20,628 bases of DNA from positions 1 through 20,628 of the forward strand of contig CAZBQG010000047.1 of NCBI GenBank assembly GCA_964493945.1, in the 5' to 3' direction. A model generated the notes under the pieces. That model saw only the letters and a list, made by a program, of their open reading frames with translations. It did not search any database and was not told the DNA's origin. Origin of the DNA: CAZBQG01 sp964493945 (GTDB lineage Bacteria > Pseudomonadota > Alphaproteobacteria > Rhodospirillales > UBA2165). Below are positions 7,557-12,738 of the stretch, in pieces (the first letter of the stretch is position 1; each line of letters opens with the position of its first letter). Position numbers and translations under genes: made by a program.

Positions 7557-9092
7557 CTACATCACCTCGCCATGGGGCAGAGGCTTGGAAATCAGATCCG
7601 TGACCTGATCGATCCAGTCCTTCTGATCATAGCCGCGCAGCAGATTGATGCGGTTGCGGCTGGGATCGCCGCCGTGCCAGTACTCGTAGATGTCCTGGCG
7701 GACGGCGAAAGACGAGGCACAAAGATCGTGGGCCAGGCGGAACAGGCGTGACTTATGTTCCACATCCACGTCCTTGCCGCGCATATACATATCCAGATAT
7801 TTGCGGATTTCTGGATTGGCCAGATCCTTCTCGGAAGGCTGCATGACCACGCCCGAGGCGCATATCTCGCGCATGATTTCGACCATGCGGGACGAGGTCA
7901 TGGCGAACCAGATATGCAGTCCCCGTCCCGGTCCCAAGGCCCAATCGCCGGCGGGCGTCGGACCCGAAGTATGTTCGACGCCTTCCATGGCATGCTTCCA
8001 GACCTCGCAATAGGTCGCCATCTCGCCGACCTTGGAGGCCACTTCCCGGTATTCAAGGACCCCGATGGCTTCGGCCACCATGGTGGTCACGGCGGTCATC
8101 AGGCGCATGCGCGCATAGGCCCGGCACATATTGGCCCAGCCCAGGAAGTTGAAGTTGGGGCTGGCGCCGGTCTCGATGGAAAACATCCGGGCCATGGGTG
8201 CCGCATCGTAGAGCGCGAACAGCCTGTCCCAGGGGATCAGGGCCCGGTCGAAGAACAGCATGCAATCCTGTTCGTCGAGCATCTGCAGCGGATGGCCCCA
8301 GGTGCCGAACCAGCGCGACGTAGGTTCGCGGGCGAGGATCTTGAGACCCGGTGTGTTCATGGGCACGGAAAAGGCCAGCACACAATTGGGATCGTTGCGC
8401 CGGGCAAAGGTCGCCGACAGCGACACATAGCATTCGTTGGTATGGGTCGCGGCGGTGGAAAGCTGCTTGCCACCGGTAACGAGGACCCCTTCGGAGGTTT
8501 CCTCCACCACATGCAGCGCCACCAGTTCTTCCTTGGTCTCGCGTTGCTGGTTCTGCGGCGAAGAGGACCGGTCGACCTGCGGATCGCCCAATGCATGGGT
8601 CAGGAACAGGTCGTTCTTCATGCAATAATCATAATAATTTTGCAGGTTCTCGCCGAAATCGCATTTCGGATGCTTGGCCTGGGCGAAGATCGCCTTTCTG
8701 TGCAGGCAGGAAATGATATAGGGCGCCAGGATGTCCGGGCTGCGGCCCAGCTGACCCCAGGACAGTTGGTGCCAGACTTCCGAATTGCGCCGCTTGGCCT
8801 TCAGGTCCTCGGCCGATCTGGGCAGGATCCACGAAGCGCTGGTGCGCACGCCAGATCCCTTGTCCACATAGGTCAAATCGTCACGGTATTGGTCCGTGTT
8901 CTGTAGATCATAAAGGCGGGCCATTTCCTCGATGATCAGCTTGAAGGCAGGATCGGTGGTTACGTCGTCGACCTTGCGGCCGTCGATCCACACTTCCCTT
9001 CCGTCTTTTAAACTGTCGATATAGCGTTCGCCGGTCATGGCGCCATAGGCGTCATCCGGCTTTGGTACTTTGTTCCATTTCGCTTCAGCCAT
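7557..9092 (-). CDS. HpaB-family FADH2-dependent hydroxylase (4-hydroxyphenylacetate 3-monooxygenase-like)
   Basis: A 511-residue member of the 4-hydroxyphenylacetate 3-hydroxylase / 4-hydroxybutyryl-CoA dehydratase family, which uses reduced flavin from a separate reductase to hydroxylate phenolic rings ortho to the OH. Family marks are MTGERYIDSLKDGREVWIDG at the N-terminus, WGQLGRSPD (112-120), THALGDPQVDRSSSPQ (165-180), GVLVTGGKQLSTAATHTNE (202-220) and a C-terminal helical domain with ARMRLM and SGVVMQPSEKD. The Cys/His iron-sulfur ligand pattern of the dehydratase branch is not evident, so a hydroxylase is more likely. No flavin reductase (HpaC) is encoded in the window. AAGGAG (complement of 9099-9104) lies six bases from the ATG. 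It has its own promoter and palindrome about 190 bases upstream, and a hairpin after the stop. The substrate is not known. Confidence 0.93.
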   Translation of the reverse strand: MAEAKWNKVPKPDDAYGAMTGERYIDSLKDGREVWIDGRKVDDVTTDPAFKLIIEEMARLYDLQNTDQYRDDLTYVDKGSGVRTSASWILPRSAEDLKAKRRNSEVWHQLSWGQLGRSPDILAPYIISCLHRKAIFAQAKHPKCDFGENLQNYYDYCMKNDLFLTHALGDPQVDRSSSPQNQQRETKEELVALHVVEETSEGVLVTGGKQLSTAATHTNECYVSLSATFARRNDPNCVLAFSVPMNTPGLKILAREPTSRWFGTWGHPLQMLDEQDCMLFFDRALIPWDRLFALYDAAPMARMFSIETGASPNFNFLGWANMCRAYARMRLMTAVTTMVAEAIGVLEYREVASKVGEMATYCEVWKHAMEGVEHTSGPTPAGDWALGPGRGLHIWFAMTSSRMVEIMREICASGVVMQPSEKDLANPEIRKYLDMYMRGKDVDVEHKSRLFRLAHDLCASSFAVRQDIYEYWHGGDPSRNRINLLRGYDQKDWIDQVTDLISKPLPHGEVM

Positions 9093-9252
9093 CTCGGTCT
9101 CCTTCCCAACCTTGATTTGATACGGGTGAATTGGTGGGGCAGTAACGCTTTCGGGAGCCGGTCAATAGAAAGTACCGCTCGCGGCCTTCACCGGCCCAAA
9201 AACAAAATCCATAAATTAAAAGTCATTTCCCCGGTTGCCACGGCACCCCACC

Positions 9253-9284
9253 ATCTAATTGTCATATAGATATAACAATTAGAT
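9253..9284. promoter_or_regulatory. palindromic operator candidate upstream of the HpaB-like gene
   Basis: ATCTAATTGT (9253-9262) and ACAATTAGAT (9275-9284) are a perfect 10+10 bp inverted repeat separated by 12 AT-rich bases; the half-site centres are 22 bp apart, about two helical turns. It begins at the predicted transcription start of the minus-strand promoter at 9291-9319, the classical place for a repressor. AT-rich palindromes of this type are bound by MarR, TetR and GntR families; which regulator is not visible. Confidence 0.6.
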
Positions 9285-9290
9285 GTTCGT

Positions 9291-9319
9291 ACTATTTCTC
9301 ATATACTCCTGCCTGTCAA
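9291..9319 (-). promoter_or_regulatory. sigma70-type promoter candidate for the HpaB-like gene
   Basis: On the minus strand a perfect -35 TTGACA (complement of 9314-9319) is followed after exactly 17 bases by AATAGT (complement of 9291-9296), four of six matches to the -10 consensus. The expected start is near 9284, where the palindrome begins. This leaves an untranslated leader of about 190 bases before the HpaB-like ATG. Confidence 0.55.
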
Positions 9320-9354
9320 TTACAAAAAAGGAGGGTTTGGGCAAAGGTGGAAGA

Positions 9355-10284
9355 TCAGTAGCCGGCGGTCTTGTCGACTTTCTGCAAAAAAGCCTCTCCG
9401 GCCTGATGGCGGCGGATATTTTCGATCAGTTGGGGCGCGGTCAGGGCGACCGAGGGGCGCCTCGCCACATGGGGCAGGATTTGGACTTTTGGATGATCCC
9501 ACAGCGGGCTGTCGGCGGGCAGGGGTTCAGGCTCGGTCACATCCGTGGAGGCCGCCGCCAGATGGCCGCTATCCAGGGCGGCGATTAAATCCTCGGTTAC
9601 CATATGGCCACCGCGCCCGAGATTGATCACGGCCCCACCCTGGGGTAGGTCGGCGAAGGCTTGGGCGTTCAGGATGCCCCGCGTCTCCGGCGTCAGGGGC
9701 AGCATGCAGATGCAGATATCCGTCCTGGCCAGGAAGGGTTTCAACCCGTCCGGTCCGTGAAAAACCTGAACCGGAGCATTTTCGCGGGGGCTCCTGGTCC
9801 AGACCGCCATGTCGAAATTCAGCCCGGCCAGGGCCTCGACCACCGGGGAGGACAGAATGCCATAGCCCATAACCCCGATGCGCCGCTCTTCGGTCGCCAC
9901 GGAGGGGGCGGCCTTCCAGACATGTTCGGCCTGCTGGGCGCGGTAGGTCTGGAAATTCCGGTGATGATAGAGCGCCAGGGAGACGGCATATTCGTTCATC
10001 ATGGGATCGCCGCCGGCCGGTTCGGCCCGCACCAGGGGCACGTCAGGCAATATGGGGCTGCCGATCAGGCGCTCCACGCCGGCCAGCATGGTGAGCATAA
10101 GTTTGAGCCCCGGCAGGGGAGGCAGCTTGTCCAGTTCGGGCCGCCCGAAGATCAGATACTCGATATCCTCCGGCGCCCCCAGATCGGGCCAGAAACGGAT
10201 ATCCATTCCGGGAAAGGCGGCCTCAAAATGGCTGCGCCACTCATCAGGCTCGCCGCGCAGCATGTTCATTAATAGTAAGGCCAT
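9355..10284 (-). CDS. D-2-hydroxyacid dehydrogenase, glyoxylate/hydroxypyruvate reductase A-like
   Basis: A 309-residue NAD(P)-dependent D-2-hydroxyacid dehydrogenase closest in layout to GhrA, which reduces glyoxylate and hydroxypyruvate to glycolate and glycerate. The substrate domain has LMLTMLAGVERL and MMNEYAVSLALYHHR. The nucleotide fold has RIGVMGYGILSSPVV (136-149) with the third glycine of GxGxxG replaced by serine, then VWTRSPRE, which suggests NADP preference because an Arg follows the strand. Catalytic residues fit R224 (INLGRGGHMV), E253 (EPEPLP) and H272 (PHVARR). The ATG at 10284 is preferred over a GTG at 10293 because GAGAGGTGG lies five bases upstream. It points the same way as the HpaB-like gene but is 262 bases before it, with a separate promoter between. 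Confidence 0.9.
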   Translation of the reverse strand: MALLLMNMLRGEPDEWRSHFEAAFPGMDIRFWPDLGAPEDIEYLIFGRPELDKLPPLPGLKLMLTMLAGVERLIGSPILPDVPLVRAEPAGGDPMMNEYAVSLALYHHRNFQTYRAQQAEHVWKAAPSVATEERRIGVMGYGILSSPVVEALAGLNFDMAVWTRSPRENAPVQVFHGPDGLKPFLARTDICICMLPLTPETRGILNAQAFADLPQGGAVINLGRGGHMVTEDLIAALDSGHLAAASTDVTEPEPLPADSPLWDHPKVQILPHVARRPSVALTAPQLIENIRRHQAGEAFLQKVDKTAGY

Positions 10285-10373
10285 GGTTTCCACCTCTCTT
10301 GAAATCCTGTTGGTCAGTTAAGAATTTTTTCGAAGGTCCGCCAAGAAAATTCGGCGATGCCTAAAAAAAATCT

Positions 10374-10401
10374 TTGATTTTGCCGCCAGGTTCAATAAAT
10401 T
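10374..10401 (+). promoter_or_regulatory. weak promoter candidate for the 73-residue gene
   Basis: TTGATT (10374-10379) and TAAATT (10396-10401) are separated by 16 bases and lie just upstream of the 73-residue gene within the divergent intergenic region. Both hexamers match the consensus only partly. Confidence 0.25.
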
Positions 10402-10443
10402 GCGCGGCCAATCGAGAAAAGAGCGACCCGAAAGGAACTTTAC

Positions 10444-10665
10444 ATGGCCGACAGCGCCGCATCCGAAACCAAAACCAAATCCGAGACCAAATCCGAAACC
10501 AAATCCGGTTCGGACAGCTCAACCAAGAAAGAGACGGCGCCCAAGGAACTGTCCGCCTCGGCCACTTCCATCAGCCATTTTTCCAGCGTGCGTACCCCCG
10601 AATACAGGTCCGGCTGGAATAACATCTTCGGGACCAAGAAGAAAAAACCGCGCAAGGCCAAATAG
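10444..10665 (+). CDS. lysine-rich 73-residue protein of unknown function
   Basis: Small basic protein. Residues 1-35 are a low-complexity run of Lys, Ser, Thr and Glu with a repeated TKSE-like unit; then comes a more ordered segment, SISHFSSVRTPEYRSGWNNI, then FGTKKKKPRKAK at the end. AAAGGA at 10431-10436, seven bases before the ATG, supports real translation. The aromatic-rich segment looks like a conserved core and the lysine tail could bind RNA, DNA or acidic lipid, but I do not recognise the family. It lies 66 bases upstream of the glycosyltransferase gene on the same strand and may share its transcript. Confidence 0.78.
   Translation: MADSAASETKTKSETKSETKSGSDSSTKKETAPKELSASATSISHFSSVRTPEYRSGWNNIFGTKKKKPRKAK
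10463..10506 (+). repeat. imperfect 12-bp tandem repeat inside the 73-residue gene
   Basis: The unit CCGAAACCAAAT occurs about three and a half times with small changes (CCGAAACCAAAA, CCAAAT, CCGAGACCAAAT, CCGAAACCAAAT). It encodes the SETK repeat. Being a multiple of three, copy-number change would keep the frame. Confidence 0.7.
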
Positions 10666-10731
10666 GCCGGCTTGCGCCCTTCCGGTGTGGGATTTATTGT
10701 TTGCCCTTGATAATTAATGAAGGGTGCACCC

Positions 10732-11709
10732 ATGGGCGATGAGGCCCAGGCTCAGAGTTCGCCGGTAATCGCCGTGGTCATCCCATGCTACCGCGTGACC
10801 GGCAAGGTGCTGGGCGTCATCGGCCAAATCGGTGACGAGGTCAGCCAAATTTTCGTCATCGACGATGCCTGCCCCGATAAAAGCGGCGAGATGGTCCAGG
10901 CCCAATGCAGTGATCCCCGGGTCCGCGTCCATTTCCATGATAAAAACCAGGGCGTCGGCGGCGCCACCCTCACCGGATATGAATGTGCGCTTGAGGCGGG
11001 CGCCGACATTATCGTCAAAATAGATGGCGATGGGCAGATGGATCCGGGCCTTATTCCGCTGTTCGTGCGGCCCATCATTCAGGGGCGGGCCGATTACGCC
11101 AAGGGCAACCGGTTTTATAATCTGGAGGGCTTGTCGGACATGCCCAAGCTTCGCCTGCTGGGCAATCTGGCGCTGTCTTTTGCATCCAAGATGTCCAGCG
11201 GCTATTGGAAAATTTTCGACCCGACCAACGGCTATACGGCGATCCAGGCCAAGGTCGCCCGCATTCTTCCCCTCGCGCGCATCGACCGGGGTTATTTTTT
11301 CGAAAGCGACATGCTGTTCCGCCTAAATATTTCGCGCGCCGTGGTCAATGACGTACCCATGCGGGCGATTTACGGCGATGAGAAAAGCGGCCTGAAGATC
11401 GCCCGCATCTTTTTCCCCTTCATGATCAAACATTGGAGCAATCTGGCCCGGCGCATTTTTTATTCCTATTTCCTGCGCGATTTTTCCATCGCCTCCATCG
11501 AGCTGGTGCTGGGCATATTGCTGGTCGGCTTCGGAACCATATTCGGCGGCGTCGAGTGGTATCATTATGGCACGGCGGGTATCCCGGCGCCCGGCGGCGT
11601 GATCATCCTGGCCGCGCTTCCGTTTTTGGTCGGCAGTCAGCTTTTGATCAGCTTCCTTAATTACGATGTCCATAATCAGCCCGCAACACCCCTTCATCTG
11701 AACCTTTGA
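10732..11709 (+). CDS. family-2 glycosyltransferase with C-terminal membrane anchor
   Basis: A 325-residue GT2 enzyme of the dolichol-phosphate-mannose-synthase-like type, moving a sugar from a nucleotide donor to a lipid or glycan acceptor at the inner membrane. The catalytic domain shows VIAVVIPCYR (12-21), FVIDDACPDKSG (41-52), KNQGVGGATLTGY (71-83) and the metal-binding VKIDGDGQMDP (95-105), then RIFFPFMIKHWSNLARRIFYSYFLRD-type basic residues before two hydrophobic segments near residues 255-275 and 285-308. The ATG at 10732 is chosen over one at 10717 because AAGG at 10720-10723 is well spaced. The next gene starts 13 bases after the stop and its ribosome site overlaps this stop, so the pair is an operon. 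The acceptor is not known. Confidence 0.92.
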   Translation: MGDEAQAQSSPVIAVVIPCYRVTGKVLGVIGQIGDEVSQIFVIDDACPDKSGEMVQAQCSDPRVRVHFHDKNQGVGGATLTGYECALEAGADIIVKIDGDGQMDPGLIPLFVRPIIQGRADYAKGNRFYNLEGLSDMPKLRLLGNLALSFASKMSSGYWKIFDPTNGYTAIQAKVARILPLARIDRGYFFESDMLFRLNISRAVVNDVPMRAIYGDEKSGLKIARIFFPFMIKHWSNLARRIFYSYFLRDFSIASIELVLGILLVGFGTIFGGVEWYHYGTAGIPAPGGVIILAALPFLVGSQLLISFLNYDVHNQPATPLHLNL

Positions 11710-11722
11710 GGACACCAGCCCC

Positions 11723-12691
11723 GTGGTCATTCCGGCCATCGAGATCGAACTCCCGGACATAACCGGCTACCGGGCCGGAAATCTGGGGATCGATTACGCC
11801 ACCTGTTTCGACAGCGGCCGGCCCGGACCCCATGTGATGATCAACGCCCTGACCCACGGCAACGAAATTTGCGGCGCCGTGGCTCTGGATTACCTGTTCA
11901 AAAAAGGCATCCGGCCGGTCACCGGTAAATTGACGCTGAGCTTCGCCAATGTGGCGGCCTATGAAACATTTACGCCATCCGACCCCCTGGCGTCCCGCTA
12001 CCTGGATGAGGATTTCAACCGCATCTGGGCCCCGGAACGTCTGGAGGGGATGGACACCAACCGGGAGCTGGAGCGGGCCCGTGCGCTCCGCCCCCTGGTC
12101 GGTGGGGTGGATTTCCTGCTGGATATTCATTCCATGCTGAGCCCGGATGAGCCATTGATCCTTTGCGGGAATTTGGAAAAAGGGCAGCGCCTGGCCGGCC
12201 GTCTGGGAACCCCCGCCTGGGTGGTGGGCGATGAAGGCCATCCCAGCGGCGTCAGGCTCCGCGATTATGGCGCCTTCGGCCAATCCGCAGCCCCATCCCG
12301 CTCTGGGGCCGCCGCCCTGCTGGTGGAATGCGGCCAACATTGGCAAGCCGCCAGCGGTCATGTGGCGATCCAGACCTCTTTGCGCTTTTTATGGGCGTTG
12401 GGTATGCTGGATCAGCGGGTGGCAGAACGGCATCTGGCACCGGTCCCGCCCGGGCCCCAGCGCTTCATCCAGGTCACCCATGCGATCACCGTCAATACCC
12501 CCCGCTTCCAGTTTGTCCGCCCCTTCCGGGGTATGGAGACCCTACCCGCCAAGGGCACGGTGATTGCCACCGAAGACGGGGCGGAGCTGAAATCATCCTA
12601 TGACGATTGCATCGTGATCATGCCGTCCAGTCAGTTGGATAAAGGCCTGACCGCCATCCGCCTCGGCCGGGAAACGGCGCCGCCCAGCTAG
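11723..12691 (+). CDS. succinylglutamate desuccinylase/aspartoacylase-family zinc hydrolase
   Basis: A 322-residue M14-like zinc hydrolase of the AstE/AspA family, which cleaves N-acyl amino acids or related amides. Zinc ligands fit H45 and E48 (THGNEICG) and H136 (LLDIHSML); the catalytic glutamate fits E202 (LLVECGQHW). DEDFNRIW (95-102) matches the substrate-binding Asn-Arg of the family. It is close to, but not clearly, AstE; no other arginine-catabolism gene is nearby, so the substrate is open. Start is GTG at 11723 with GAGGA at 11708-11712 overlapping the glycosyltransferase stop. Coupling to a glycosyltransferase could mean deacylation of a glycan or aminoacyl precursor, but that is only inference. 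Confidence 0.9.
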   Translation: MVIPAIEIELPDITGYRAGNLGIDYATCFDSGRPGPHVMINALTHGNEICGAVALDYLFKKGIRPVTGKLTLSFANVAAYETFTPSDPLASRYLDEDFNRIWAPERLEGMDTNRELERARALRPLVGGVDFLLDIHSMLSPDEPLILCGNLEKGQRLAGRLGTPAWVVGDEGHPSGVRLRDYGAFGQSAAPSRSGAAALLVECGQHWQAASGHVAIQTSLRFLWALGMLDQRVAERHLAPVPPGPQRFIQVTHAITVNTPRFQFVRPFRGMETLPAKGTVIATEDGAELKSSYDDCIVIMPSSQLDKGLTAIRLGRETAPPS

Positions 12692-12735
12692 AGCAAATCC
12701 CGAGCAGATTGAAAATCTGCGACGACGTATTTGCT
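12692..12735. repeat. nested inverted repeat between convergent genes
   Basis: An outer pair AGCAAAT (12692-12698) / ATTTGCT (12729-12735) encloses a perfect inner hairpin GCAGATT (12704-12710) / AATCTGC (12714-12720) with a three-base loop. It starts right at the stop of the hydrolase gene and ends before the stop of the convergent radical-SAM gene, so it may act as a two-way terminator, although no long T-run follows. It could also be a copy of a dispersed intergenic element. Confidence 0.6.
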
Positions 12736-12738
12736 TAA

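Noticed and set aside
7755..8906. 383-residue plus-strand frame
   Set aside because: Antisense to the HpaB-family gene, no family resemblance, rich in His and Gly as expected of a shadow frame.
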